NCBI RefSeq assembly: GCF_009730595.1
Contig: NZ_CP046276.1
Coordinates: 868,001-932,000, forward strand
Origin: Spiroplasma tabanidicola
GTDB taxonomy: Bacteria > Bacillota_I > Bacilli_A > Mycoplasmatales > Mycoplasmataceae
Reading direction: 5' to 3'
DNA: 64,000 nucleotides
The notes below the pieces were generated by a model, which saw only the letters and a program-made list of their open reading frames with translations, was not told the DNA's origin and did not search any database. Of this stretch, positions 31,830-46,134 are shown one piece after another. The position numbers were made by a program, and so were the translations under genes. How positions within the stretch are numbered: the stretch's first letter is position 1; every line of letters begins with the position of its first letter.

Positions 31830-33158
31830 TTAAATAAATGCAGAAATTACATAAGAACTTGCATCCACTCCAGATGATTGAAGTGAATAGTTTCATCCAT
31901 TCAAATCATGAATTATTTTATTTAAATAATCAGCACTAAAAACTTTATGATTTGCATAAGATAACATTGCTAATAATGCATTTAAATCAGGTGCTATTCC
32001 ATAAGAAGGAATAAAAATAAATACAACCGGCACTACAAATGCAATACCTAATATTAAAACTGGCAAAATAATATATCCATCAATATTTTTATAATCATAT
32101 GTAAATAATAATGTTATAGATGCAGATACTCCACAACCTAATATAATTAATACAACATCATATTCACTTACAGTAATAAATAGAACATAAATAAGCATGA
32201 TTATTAAAGGATAAATTAATCTATTTTTTGAAAATAATACAATTGTATCTGATTTTTTTGATCAAGTTGTTACTCCTAAACTACCTACAACCATTGCTGG
32301 TAATATTAAGTTTCCACTAAAAGTTGGTGAAGGAAACATTACAGATAAGAACAATCCAACTAATGGATAAGTAATAAAAATTACAAATGCAAATTTTAAA
32401 GTTCCTAATAATCCTTCTGTGTATTTTGTAACTTTTAAGACAAATACACCTAAAAAAATTAATTGAAATGCTGATGCAACAACTCCGTTACCTTGAACAT
32501 TAAAAATATAAGTAAAAATTCTTCAAAATTGTTGACCAATAATTGTTAATGCTTTATTTGTTCCGCCAAAAAACATTGCTGTTGCACTAGTACCATTAAC
32601 ACCAATTCATGCATCACTAATAAATGAAGATAATAGTAAACAAATAACTGGTAAAATACAAAATGCTACAGAAATAAATATTGAAACCGCACTGTTAGAA
32701 TTCATTTTTCCAACTAATTTTTTTAATTTGATATTTGATGAACCACTTGGATCTGTAAGAGTTTCTAAAAGTTCTTCTTCACTTAAATTTTCTTCTTCAA
32801 CTTCTGCTTGTTTAATTTGTAAAGATGTGATTTTTGGAAAATACTTTTTTAGATTCATTCTTGCTTCGTCTAACGAAGAGATACAAACTACTCCTTGCTG
32901 ACTTCCATCATAAATCGCAATCTTTAAAGTATCAACTTTTTCTCTTTTTGAACCTTTTAATGAATTAACTAATTTATTTAGTTTTTCATCATGTTCTAAA
33001 GCTTCTCCTATTGTTAAAGCAATAACTTTAAATTGTGCTTTTTTATTATAAAGATATACATTGTAATCATCACTTATTTCAGCATTTACTTTATATTTTT
33101 CAACTTTAACTAGATAATGAACTAATGTTAATCTTAAGTCATTATTATTATTTGACAT
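31830..33158 (-). CDS. Rhomboid-like membrane protein (GluP/YqgP layout) without protease residues
   Basis: A 442-residue protein with a cytosolic N-terminal domain (1-170) followed by about seven helices, the GluP/YqgP layout. IGQQFWRIFTYIFNVQ (about 207-222) matches the rhomboid L1 motif GEWWRLLTPIFLH. At the helix 4 site, where GASG with the nucleophile Ser is expected, the sequence is LILPAMVVGSLG; where the catalytic His is expected it reads APDLNALLAML. So it looks like an inactive rhomboid. ATG 33158 has AGGTG 6 nt upstream; a GTG at 33167 is the alternative. Cotranscribed with rluD and lspA. Confidence 0.65.
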
Positions 33159-33167
33159 TTTATGCAC

Positions 33168-34082
33168 CTATTTTTCTATCTCTACTATTTTATCATTAAA
33201 CTCTTTTGGTAATTCACAAGAAAATTCAAATCTTTCATTTGTTACAGGGTGATCAAAACTTAATTTATGAGAATGCAAAAATTGTCCAAACTCAATATTT
33301 TTATCTTCTTTAAATGCATATAAATGGTCTCCTAACACTGGGTGTTTTATAAAAGCCATATGAACTCTAATTTGATGTGTTCTTCCTGTTTCAATAACAC
33401 AGCTTAGCAAGGAGAATTTATCAAATCTTTTAACTACTTCAAAATTAGTCACTGCTTTTTTTGAATTGATTTCAGTTACTGTCATTTTTTTTCGATTATT
33501 TTTATCTCTTCCAATTGGTGCATCAATTTTTCCTTTATTTGGCTCAACATTACCATGGACAAGTGCTAAATATTCTTTATAAATTTCATTATTTGCTAAC
33601 ATTTCTGTTAATCTTTTGTGTGCTTTATCATTTTTTGCAACAATCATTAAACCAGTTGTATCTTTATCTAAACGATGAACTATTCCTGGTCTTAAATATC
33701 CTCCAATAGAAGATAAATCTTTAATCTTAAATAATAATCCATTGACAAGTGTTTTATCAGGATTTCCTATTGCAGGATGCACAACTAAGTGGTTTGGTTT
33801 ATTAACAACGATTATATCTTTATCTTGATAAACTATTTCAAAATCTACATCTTGAGGAATAGCATTTAATTCTTCAGGAGACTTTGGATCAATTGTGATT
33901 ATGTCTCCGATCAATAAGTTATAATTAGATGAAACTAAATTATCATTAACTTTAATAAAACCTTGTTTTATTAAAGATTGAACATAACTTCTTGAAAAAT
34001 CATAATCTTGTTTTAAATAATCAGTTACATATTTATCTAAACGATCAGAATTAGTAGTAATTTCAATTGTAATTGGTTCCAT
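33168..34082 (-). CDS. rluD: Ribosomal large subunit pseudouridine synthase, RluD family
   Basis: Isomerises uridines in 23S rRNA; 304 residues. N-terminal S4 RNA-binding domain (about 10-75) and catalytic core with GIVHRLDKDTTGLMIVAKN holding the catalytic Asp, followed by ETGRTHQIRVHMAFI. Directly after lspA, the standard lspA-rluD pairing. Confidence 0.94.
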   Translation of the reverse strand: MEPITIEITTNSDRLDKYVTDYLKQDYDFSRSYVQSLIKQGFIKVNDNLVSSNYNLLIGDIITIDPKSPEELNAIPQDVDFEIVYQDKDIIVVNKPNHLVVHPAIGNPDKTLVNGLLFKIKDLSSIGGYLRPGIVHRLDKDTTGLMIVAKNDKAHKRLTEMLANNEIYKEYLALVHGNVEPNKGKIDAPIGRDKNNRKKMTVTEINSKKAVTNFEVVKRFDKFSLLSCVIETGRTHQIRVHMAFIKHPVLGDHLYAFKEDKNIEFGQFLHSHKLSFDHPVTNERFEFSCELPKEFNDKIVEIEK

Positions 34083-34084
34083 AT

Positions 34085-34879
34085 TTAATTACTATTCTCT
34101 TTTGAATTTTTATTTTTAAAATCCATTTTTGTTTGTTTTCAATCACTTCTAATTTTTTTACCATTTGCCAAATAATCTTGAAACATTTTGAATTGTACTT
34201 TTATTGGTTGTTTTTTCACAGATTGTAAATATTTACTTTCAAGTAGTTTTAAATCTTCTTTAAAGTTTTGATATAAGTCATATAAATCACCTTGTTTTTT
34301 ATAAAAACCAAGAATTATTTCTTGAACAATAAAAATAATTAAAGCGATAACTAAGAGACCTACTGCAACATTAACATAGACATCAGCGATATTAAATGTA
34401 TAATCAGTTAATCCAAAAAAATCAAAATCTCATTGTAAAAAATCAACAACCCCACCTTTAATTCCGCCATCTTTACCAGCATTTTGTGGAATAGTAGGAG
34501 CTCATGCTCTTCCTAATAAATTTGCTAAACTACCAGCCAACATTAAATTAACAGACTGGGTTCAAAATTTTGGATAACAAAATATTCATACAATAATCAA
34601 AGCAATTGTAACAAGTGCTGCTAATGCAATTGCAACAGAAGGTTTTCCTGCATTCATACTTAATGCAGCCCCTGGATTAATTATGTATTGGAATTTTAAT
34701 AAACCTGGAATAAAAGCAGTAGGTTGTGCCAAATACTCCATTTTTGATGAAACAATAATTTTTGTGATTCAATCAAAACTAGCAAGAAGGATTAAAAAAG
34801 GTAAACATCAGATTAATTTGTATCTTCAAGCATAATTATGATTTTTGAAAAATAATTTAATATTTTCAATAATTTCCAT
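34085..34879 (-). CDS. lspA: Lipoprotein signal peptidase (signal peptidase II)
   Basis: Aspartyl protease that cuts prolipoproteins before the lipidated Cys; needed for all the Cys24 lipoproteins in this window. 264 residues with four helices. Catalytic Asp in GGVVDFLQW and in FNIADVYVNV, plus NPGAALS. About 65 basic, helical residues follow the last helix, which is longer than the usual 150-200 residue enzyme. The AGGAGACAATAAG before ATG 34879 is the RBS. Between ileS and rluD. Confidence 0.92.
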
Positions 34880-34893
34880 CTTATTGTCTCCTT

Positions 34894-37608
<2,715 letters not shown>

Positions 37609-37629
37609 AATTTTAATTTCCTTTCAAAA

Positions 37630-37820
37630 TAAAAACGCTCCTAGTAAGGAGCGTTTGAACGCGGTACCATCCTTTTTATATAACAAAAAAGTCATATATC
37701 TCTTATGATTTTGACGCTATCAGCGTGGAGTTCTACTAAGTTGACCTTTTCTTCTCCCGTTATAGTTAAGTGATAAATTTATAGATCATTATTAGTTCAC
37801 ACCACACACTAACTCTCTGA
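37630..37820 (-). promoter_or_regulatory. T-box leader of ileS
   Basis: The minus strand starts with AGAGAG (37818-37813) followed by GTTAGTG and GGTGTGAAC (Stem I features), then the conserved T-box AAGGATGGTACCGCG around 37675-37660, then a terminator AAACGCTCCT-TACT-AGGAGCGTTT with a T-run. Two ATC (Ile) triplets, at 37774-37772 and 37786-37784, are candidate specifiers. An antiterminator forms with the T-box bulge when uncharged tRNA-Ile binds. Confidence 0.95.
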
Positions 37821-37881
37821 AAATAATTTATATAAATTTGTGTCTTAACAACTTTAATATTTAATTTTATTTAACTTAATA

Positions 37882-37887
37882 ATTATA
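37882..37887 (-). promoter_or_regulatory. -10 element upstream of the ileS T-box
   Basis: TATAAT in TTGTATAATTATT, about 65 nt before the AGAGAG start of the leader. The -35 at 37910-37905 (TCAAGA, 17-nt spacing) is weak. Confidence 0.5.
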
Positions 37888-37899
37888 CAATATATAAGA

Positions 37900-38241
37900 T
37901 TAAATCTTGATATTATCAACAATTTTTTGAGCAATTTCTTCAACTTCTTCTTTTGAATAATTAAAAACTTCACCATTATCTTCTAAAAATTTTTCAACAA
38001 TGCTTTGAAAATTATTAGGTTGGTTTTTTATAATATTTAAACACTTTTCCATTTCGTCTTTGATTTCATATGCAATATCAACAGATTTAATAATAATTTT
38101 TTGAGCATTGTGTTTTGCAATTTTATACATTTCTTGTGATCTAGATAATTGTTGATTAATATAATCTTCTTTTTCTTTATAAATATTTATCTCTTTTTTT
38201 AATTTTTCAATTTCATTTAATAATTCTTCATTTGTTGGCAT
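37900..38241 (-). CDS. Small coiled-coil protein, DivIVA/GpsB-like
   Basis: A 113-residue hydrophilic protein starting MPTNEELLNEIEKLKKEI, with heptad pattern over residues 4-40 and again about 45-95. This resembles DivIVA/GpsB-type septum or pole proteins, but the N-terminal lipid-binding motif is not clear, so the family is a guess. ATG 38241 is 1 nt after the stop of the RpiR gene, so it is translationally coupled. Last gene of the 43515-37900 operon. Confidence 0.6.
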   Translation of the reverse strand: MPTNEELLNEIEKLKKEINIYKEKEDYINQQLSRSQEMYKIAKHNAQKIIIKSVDIAYEIKDEMEKCLNIIKNQPNNFQSIVEKFLEDNGEVFNYSKEEVEEIAQKIVDNIKI

Positions 38242-38242
38242 A

Positions 38243-39097
38243 TTATAAATGTCCTTCAAAGTTTCATCTTAGTGAAATCTCACTAGTTTTTTGAAATTTC
38301 TCACGATATTCTTTATTTTTAGTAACTACAATATTAAACAATACATCAAAAATGATTAGTTCTCCAGGAAGTGATGATATTGCAGGATATTGAATTTTAT
38401 CATAACTTAATGTTTGAGTTTCAATTGTATAAATTAATTCTTTATTTTCTTCACCCATCATTTCAAGAGTAGTTTCTTGATCAGTTGTTAAAATTAATAC
38501 AGGAATACCTCTATTAATTGCTCATTTTGCAGACTCAATAACTTCTTTAGTTCATCCAGTCCTTGAAACAAATACACAAAAATCTTGATTTGTAAAAAAT
38601 ACCGCTTTTTGAACAAATAAGTGAATATTTGAAACAGCAACAGCTTCTTTGTTTAATCTACATAAATTTTGTACAAATGAGTTTGCAGAAACTTCTTGTT
38701 GTTCTACACCAAAAACTATGATACTTCTGGCTTCATATATTTTTTTTGCAATTTGATTAGCATATTCAGGGTCTAAATTATTTAATGTTTCATTAATTGT
38801 AAATAAAGCACTACCTTTTACGTTATGAATAACTTGTTCAGGAGTCTTATCTTCACCAAGTTTATAGTATTCTGTTTGCATTCTTGATTTTTCATACACA
38901 AACATTTGTGCTGCTTTAAAGCTTTTAAAACCAAGTTTTTGACAAACTCTTGTCATTGTACTTGAACTTACATTACTAGCTCTTGAAACCTCTTGAATAT
39001 TGTGTGAACAAAAATAATCAGGATTATTATTAATCTCATTAACTATCGCTTGTTCTGTACTATTTAATTTATCTTCACTTAATTTTAGTATTTTCAT
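38243..39097 (-). CDS. MurR/RpiR-family transcriptional regulator
   Basis: A 284-residue sugar-phosphate-sensing regulator. N-terminal helix-turn-helix (about 15-65; VSRASNVSSSTMTRVCQKLGF) and SIS domain (about 115-240; IVFGVEQQEVSANSFVQNL), which binds phosphosugars in the family. AGAGGT precedes ATG 39097. Cotranscribed with an ABC-2 transporter rather than a sugar operon, so the ligand and targets are unclear. Confidence 0.88.
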
Positions 39098-39115
39098 TAC
39101 TAAATACCTCTTCTT

Positions 39116-40126
39116 TTATTTGTGTTTAGGTTTATGATGTTTTTTATCTTTTGCCTGCCACTTTATTATTTTATCATAGGATAAGTTATCATTGCTATAT
39201 CCCATCTCTTTTAAATGAGAAGATCTTAAATTTGCTAATTGTTCGATACTTGAACAACGTTTTATATCTCTAATATAACGATTTGATAGTTTTAAAATAA
39301 TGCTTGTTCCATAGTCATCTTTTGTTCTTCTTCTTAATTTGATTAAAAAATGTAATACTAAAAAGAATCCAAAAAATAAGATTATACCAATAGTTGCTGC
39401 ATAAGGAATTGCTAAATTTCCCCCTAAATTTCATTCAACACTATAATTATGACTTGAAGTATTAAAAGTATCTACATATTTCAAATCAGGAGCATTTACT
39501 CATCCAGCTTGCATAACATTCATCATGTATCGCGGCGGAAATGCATACATCACTATATTCAACCATTTATAGTGAGTAACAATGTTATACGGATATGCAC
39601 AACCTAAAAAATATCATGTAAATATATAAATTACATTTGCTAAAATCATAGAAACCATTGGGTCTTTTATGTAAATATACATTATATAACATAAAATAAC
39701 CATTAAAAAATAAAGCATTAATATGCTTGAAATATACATTGATCAGTTTACATTTGCAATTAAGGTTCTTTGATGAGGATATGCTAAATATGTGATTAAA
39801 ATCAGTCCAGAATTTGCAATAAATACAATAACAAAATTTGCTAAAATATTTGCAAATAATACTCGAAATGGACTAACTGGTAGAAAATCAACTTTTGAGC
39901 TAAATCCAGTTTCTCTATGAATATTTAAATTACGATATAGCATATGGATAGCATTTCTAACTGTAATAGCTCCTGTTGCAGATGCCAAAATAAATGGGTC
40001 AGTACTACGATACAATAATCAAATCAAGGTTATAAAATAAAATAAAAATATCCCTAAAAAAACATTAATTGGCGAACAAAAATAAGTTTTTGTAGAAAGT
40101 CGATAAAACTTTCAAAAAACATACAT
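39116..40126 (-). CDS. ABC-2-like membrane protein, paralogue A
   Basis: A 336-residue protein with about six helices and a charged C-terminal tail rich in Lys and His. Clearly paralogous to the next upstream gene: both have a LASAxG-x-RN motif in the first third (LASATGAITVRNAIHM), a YMMNVMQAGWVNAPD segment near residue 210-225 and the same order of helices. It begins 1 nt after the stop of paralogue B. Likely the second permease half for the ATPase at 41178. ABC-2 family assignment is by topology and neighbours. Confidence 0.7.
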
Positions 40127-40127
40127 T

Positions 40128-41171
40128 CTATTTTTTACTTTTGAGCTCAACATGTTTTTTGCCATTTTTTGCATTTTTCCTTTCTGAAACTTGATGTTTT
40201 AAATCTTTTAAAGTGTTATTTAATTTTTTCTTATTTAAATTAATATTATCTCTAACTTCAATTAAACTTTCTAATTCTTCAACTGTAGAACTTCTATTAA
40301 TTGCATAAATTATTGCTAAATGTTTATGTTGATTTTTAAACTTTTTATATCTTCTATTTTCAAACTCAAATGCTTTTTTAAACATTATTAAAACTAAAAA
40401 TGAAAGTACTAAAATTATTAATAAACTAACCACATATGGTATCCAAGCAAAATTGCCATATCCAAAATCAATATTGTTTCCATTATTTCCCTTATAATGG
40501 AAGTCTGGTGCATTTATCCAGCCTGCTGCCATAATATTGGACATATATCGCTGAGGAAATAAGTACGAAACATATATTACTCATTTTTCAGAAACTAAAA
40601 CATTATAAGGAATTCCAAGTCCTAGTAAATAAACAGATCCAAAATAATAAAAATTACCTATTGTAAAACATCATTCAATTGACTTTGTTCAAAAAGCAAT
40701 CAAAAATGCCATTAAATTTGAAAGTATTAATAATAATATATATCCAACTAAAAATATTGGTCAATTGACATGTAGAATAGTTTCTCTTTGTTCAGGATAT
40801 AACATTGCAATTGCTAAGGTTACTAAAGTTACAACCATATTTGCAGATAAATTAAATACAACCATTGTCATAAAAATAAATTTTTTTGAGATATTTGTTG
40901 AAAATAATCTGTTAAAAAAGTCTTTTTTTCTAAATTCGTGAATTGTTTTTACAAAATTATACATACAATTTCTAATTCCACAAACTCCAAGTGCACTTGC
41001 CAAAACGAAAGGATCATAAGACAAACTACTTTGAGAAGTATCTCTAAATGTTAGTCATCCAACTAATGTAATAATAGTTACAAATCATCCAGAAAAAAGG
41101 TTAAACTTATCTCTTATGTAGTTTTTGTATTGCATAACAAATAATTTCTTAAAAATACTCCATTTTGACAT
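40128..41171 (-). CDS. ABC-2-like membrane protein, paralogue B
   Basis: A 347-residue protein, paralogue of the downstream gene: LASALGVCGIRNCMYN corresponds to LASATGAITVRNAIHM, and YMSNIMAAGWINAPD to YMMNVMQAGWVNAPD. About six helices, then a charged coiled-coil-like tail (about 265-347). Starts 6 nt after the ATPase stop. Together the two genes would form a heterodimeric permease. Confidence 0.7.
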
Positions 41172-41177
41172 TTTTAA

Positions 41178-42557
41178 CTATTCTCCTACTACTATCTCTT
41201 CTGATTGTGTGTTTTCTATTTCTTGTTCTAAAGCTTTTTCAAGTTCTTTTTGTTCAATATCTTTTGCATCACCAAATGTTCTTAATTTTTGTTGACGTTT
41301 TAATATTTTTGCTTCTAATTTCATAATTCTTATTTCTTCTTGAATATATTTTTTCTTTAAAAAACGAAGTTTTGTCAACTCTTGTTTTGACAACTCTCCT
41401 GTATTTTCGTTTTCATAAATGATTGTTCTTTTATTTTTAAAAATTGGATAAAAATCAGTTTTTAAATATAAAAAAAATGGTTTAATTTTTTGAATAAACT
41501 TATCTAAATAAGATTTTCATTTATAAGCTTCACGATGTTTTTTTCAAGTCTTTGATAATTCTTTAATTTTATTTATAACATTTTTGATACTTACTTTAAG
41601 TTCTTCAATCAACAAACGATTTAAACCACTTGATGCTACAGTTATAAATTTTGTATGCATTTCTTGAATATAAAAGTTTATGTTTTTTACCATAACTAAA
41701 ATTTTATCAGTGTCAAAAAAATCTAATATTTCTTCTTTTGAATTTAACTTTTCATAATCTGCATTAAACTTTTCTAAATATTTTTCAAATTTTTTTAAAA
41801 TTGGTTTAAAAACAGGATCTGGTTTTAAAGTAGTTTGTTTGGCTTCAATCGCTGCTAAAATTTTATAAGCATATTCATCATAATCAAAATTTAAAGTTGT
41901 TTCATCAATATAGTCATCAGATAAAATTAATCCCATTTCCATAACAACAATTCTGTCACACAATGCTTGAAAAATTGATTTATCTGGAGAAACTATTACA
42001 TAAGTTGCATTATGATCTTTTTTATAATTTTTTAAAAACTCAATTACCTTTGTTTTCATATCTAAACCAATTGTATTTGAAACTTCATCTAAAACTACAA
42101 GTTCTGGTTTATGTAAAAATGCTAAAAATAAAGAAAACAACTGTAATCATGAAACAGCACAAGTTGCTAATCTTTTATCTAATCTATTATTAATTTCAAA
42201 AGTAGTAAATAATTTATCTAGTCACTCTTCATCTTTTATATCATAAATACCTTTATACAATTCAATTACATCTCTAACAGTAAATCCATCTGGTCATGCA
42301 GTTTGTCTAAATTGAAATCCAATTGAACTTAAAGCATATTCTCTTGTAAAGTTATATTCAATAATTCCACTAGTTTGAGGAATTTGATTTGCTATCAATC
42401 TTCCTAAAACTGTTTTTCCTGATTGATTTGGCCCAATTATAGAAATACCTTCACCTTTATAAATTCTTAAGTTAATTTTTTTAATAGCTCATATTTTTTT
42501 ATCGAAAATCTTACTTACATTTTCTAACTCTACTAAAAGCTCTTTTTTATTTTCCAT
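41178..42557 (-). CDS. ABC transporter ATPase with altered signature and long helical tail
   Basis: A 459-residue ATPase for the two ABC-2-like permeases. Walker A GPNQSGKT (about residue 41) and Walker B LVVLDEVSN (near 145) are intact, but where LSGGQ is expected the sequence reads AVSWLQLFSLFLAFLHKPE, so the signature is degenerate. The switch region VIVSPDKS has no His. After residue 230 there is a 225-residue Lys/Glu-rich helical extension. It could hydrolyse ATP slowly or be mainly structural. In the operon hydrolase-ATPase-permeases-RpiR. Confidence 0.85.
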
Positions 42558-42576
42558 AACCAGATTTTTACCTTTC

Positions 42577-43515
42577 TTATTTTAATAAATCAATTGATTG
42601 TAAGAATTTTTTTATAGCATTTATATAATCGCTAGTGTGTTCAAGTTGGGTTTTAACGTGAGCACCAGTATCAAATAATAGTATTTGGTCTTGCTTAGAG
42701 ATTTTTGTTCGGTATTTAAATAAAGCTTCACTATCTTTTGGATAAGTAACTAAATCTTTTTTTGAATGAATAAAAAGAGTTGGAACTGTTTTTTCATTTT
42801 TTTCAATTAATTTAACAATATCATATTCTAATACATTTATTTTATAATCTTTTTGATATTTTTCAATAATTTTGTCCATAAAACTTTCAACATAATCTTG
42901 AAACTGTTGATTTGAAAAAACTAAAATAGTTTTAAAAACTTGTTTAATAAACATATAAGTTGAGTCAGAAATTGTAAACTTTACTTTATATTTATCGATA
43001 TAATTTTTATCTGCAACTGAAAATAAATTTACAGTGAATGCTCCCATACTAAATCCAATTAAGCCAAGATGTTCTACTTGAAAATTATTTATCAAATGAT
43101 CTAAAACTTCTAGCAATGCATTTAGTTCATTTACTCCAAATGAAACATAACCATCAATTGATTCCCCATGATTTATAAAATCAAAAACCATAATGTTATA
43201 TCCCAAATTATCAAATAAGTATGTTGATAAAGCACTTGATTCTTTTGAACTACTATATCCATGGCAACCAACAATTCATTTATCACTATTATTTTTATTA
43301 ATGTGATAGATTGCATGAATACGATTATTTATTATTTTTTTTTCTCATCCGTCAAAGTTAGAGAAATCTATTTCTTTTAATTCATATTCGGTTACTAATG
43401 ACTGTTGATATAAATGTAGCAACTGTTCTCAACCATATTCTTCATAAAATTTTTTATTATTCGCTTTTGTATTATTTATTACTTTTATTAATTTATCAAT
43501 TATTAAATTGTTCAT
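42577..43515 (-). CDS. Alpha/beta-hydrolase (serine esterase/peptidase-like)
   Basis: A 312-residue hydrolase without signal peptide. Nucleophile elbow GFSMGA (Ser near residue 154), Asp in IHSKKDLVTYP and His in DTGAHVKTQL form the triad. VFDFINHGESID is the typical oxyanion-side loop. Conserved among mollicutes as a lysophospholipase or acyl-peptidase-like protein; substrate unknown. Starts 33 nt after the terminator behind oppA and leads the ABC-2 operon. Confidence 0.88.
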
Positions 43516-43547
43516 TTTTTTTACTCCTATAAATGATATTTTAATAT

Positions 43548-43576
43548 AAAAAATCACTCAAAATGAGTGATTTTTT
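43548..43576. terminator. Terminator between oppA and the hydrolase operon
   Basis: 13-bp stem AAAAAATCACTCA/TGAGTGATTTTTT with a 3-nt loop and T-runs on both strands. It ends the opp operon. Confidence 0.88.
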
Positions 43577-43601
43577 ATAATATTAATTTTTAAAAACTTT
43601 T

Positions 43602-46085
43602 TTAACTTGATTTTCAAGCTGCAGTATCTTGATGAGATTTTGGGTTTGCACTAACTTCTTTTGTAAATGTTTCTCATTCATTTCTTAAGTATTCAATTTC
43701 TTCATGTGTTAATAGTTTATCCACTAATTTAAAGTTTATAAATTTATTTGCAGATAATCCATAAGCAACTTTTGATTGAACAAATGGAACGTTGTAAGAA
43801 ACTGTAAATGATTTTCCAGCAAAAGGTTTGTAGTAGTATAATCCTAAATAGTTTTCATACATTAAACTTGATTCCGCTTTTGCAAATCCTTGATATCTTT
43901 TATCTTTGTCTGCATTAACATCACTTGATGTTTCTGTTTTATCAGTTTTTTCTATTCCAGCATCATAAGCTCTACTTGCTTCTAATAACGCTCACGATGA
44001 ACCTTTTACAAATACTCCTGGGTCCATAGCTTGTTGTAAGTCGCTTTCTTGTTTAATTACAAACTCACCCATTTCATCTTTTTGGTTAACATTTGTTACA
44101 TTAACTCCGTTAACTTTAACAGCATTAGTTTTTGGGTCAGGATTATTTGAAATGAATAGAGAACCTCTATGCATATACATTTGATCATAAATTTCTCCTG
44201 TTTCTCATGTTTGAACATATGAATAAGGATCATCATAATCTGGACTTCATGAACTTCCGGAGAAGTCTTGGTATCCCCCTCTAACAAGACTTAAAAAGTC
44301 TTGATAAGAGTTTTGATATAATAATTTAACTTCAAATGGGTTATTTGGAATTGCATTGAAGTAATCTCACATTTTTTGTAATCTTACTTCTGATTGAGAT
44401 CCAGATTGTTGAGTCATTATTATATTTACTGGAAGTTTTGCAACACTAGTATCTATTTTTAGACTACCATCACTACCTGAAACTTTAAAGTAACTTTTTA
44501 AATTAGTATCAGCATTAATGTCTTTTAACATAGCTTGTATTAATTTACTTTGTTGATCTGTTATTTTTCCAGCTTTCATATCTTCTTCATTAAATGAACC
44601 TACATAGAATGGATCAACTCCGTCTTTTAATCAATCATATGAGAATTTCTCTGCAGCACTACCTTTACCGTCTGCTGCTTTATTAACAGTTGCTCATTCA
44701 GCTGACCTCACACTTTCTGATGTTTTTAATTGCTCTGATAAATATTCTACATATCCTTTTTTACCACTAGTGTTCATTCCGCTACTATGTCCTGCTTCAA
44801 CTTGACTAGCTTCTTCAGAGTGCATTCCATCAGGTACATAAGCATTTCTAAGATAATTTGAATATTTATTGTTTGCCCCATCATAAAGGTTAGTTGCATA
44901 TTTTAAATAATAACTTCTATTAATGTCTTTTGCAAAAAATTCTCTAACACTTTTTAATTGGAATAATCTTGATTTTAGTAATGCTATATTTTTATCATTT
45001 ATTTTTTTATTTAATATATCTGAGTTGAAGAAGTTAAAGTAGTTAATAACTGATGAATAATCACCAGCAGATGTTGTATACATTGCTAATCCATCAGTAG
45101 CTTTTGGATTTGCAATGTCTCCTACATATTTTTGGAATCCTTCTTCGTCTGCTTGACTTGGTCCAAATGAACTTAAACTTCCACCTTCAAATAATTTTCT
45201 TGTAGTTGTTGCATCTGATTTTCCTAAGAAAGTATATCTTATTCTATTTACATGTACATCATCTTTCAAGTGATAATTTTGGTTTTTGTCTAAGATTAAT
45301 GAACTTTCTTTAACATGACTAGTTGGAATGTATTCTCCTGAATATAAACCTTTTGTATAATCAGTGTTAATGTTTGAGTTTATATCTAACATTTCAACTG
45401 GAATTGGTGAAAATGCATGATAAGTTAATAATGATTCAAAATACGGCATATCTCTTTGTAAAGTATATGTTACTGTTCTATCAGTATCATTAACCGCAAT
45501 ACCAACTTTTTTTAGTAAGTTATCATCTTCATATTTTTTTAGATCTTCATCACTAAAACTATCTCCTTTTTCTTCAATTAAATCTTTTAAACCATCATGA
45601 TATTCTTCTGCTCCTTTGATGAAACTTGCTCATAAAGAATAAACAGCTGAACCATTTTGAGGATTTAATACATATCTAGCTGTATTTAAAAAGTCATTCA
45701 TTTCAATGTTTCTAACTAATTTTCCTTTGAAATTACTTCATGTTGCATTAGATCTAATTTTATATTGATAAACTTTTTTATCTGAACCTGGGTGACTAGC
45801 TAATGACTTATCACTTGATCCGTAATTAGGGTTAGAACTTGGGTCTACTAAGTCTCCATAAGTTCTACCATAACTATCTATTCCCAATAAAGTAGCATTT
45901 GTTGATGCAGTAAATTGTGAATCTTCTCCACTAGCAGAATAAGCAGTATTTCAGTTTGAAATTTCTGCTGTATATGCTGTTTTAAAAGTTTTGGCTGGAT
46001 CTTTTGCTTTTCCACAAGCAACTAATGATGCTGACGAAGTAGAAACTAAAGATATAGCCAATAAACTTGACATTAATTTTCTCAT
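43602..46085 (-). CDS. oppA: Oligopeptide-binding lipoprotein OppA
   Basis: An 827-residue surface lipoprotein, larger than the usual OppA (about 550). Lipobox Cys24 (SLVACGKAK) after a typical signal peptide. The middle contains the peptide-binding-protein pattern (YVLNPQNGSAVYSLW, LQRDMPYFESLLTYHAFSPIP), and the C-terminal third is rich in Asn/Ser. It is the last gene of oppBCDFA and is followed by a strong terminator. Mollicute OppA proteins are often enlarged and in some species have extra surface roles; not shown here. Confidence 0.92.
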
Positions 46086-46134
46086 TTTTTATTTCCTTTC
46101 TATTCATATTTTATTATGAATAAGATTGCTAATT

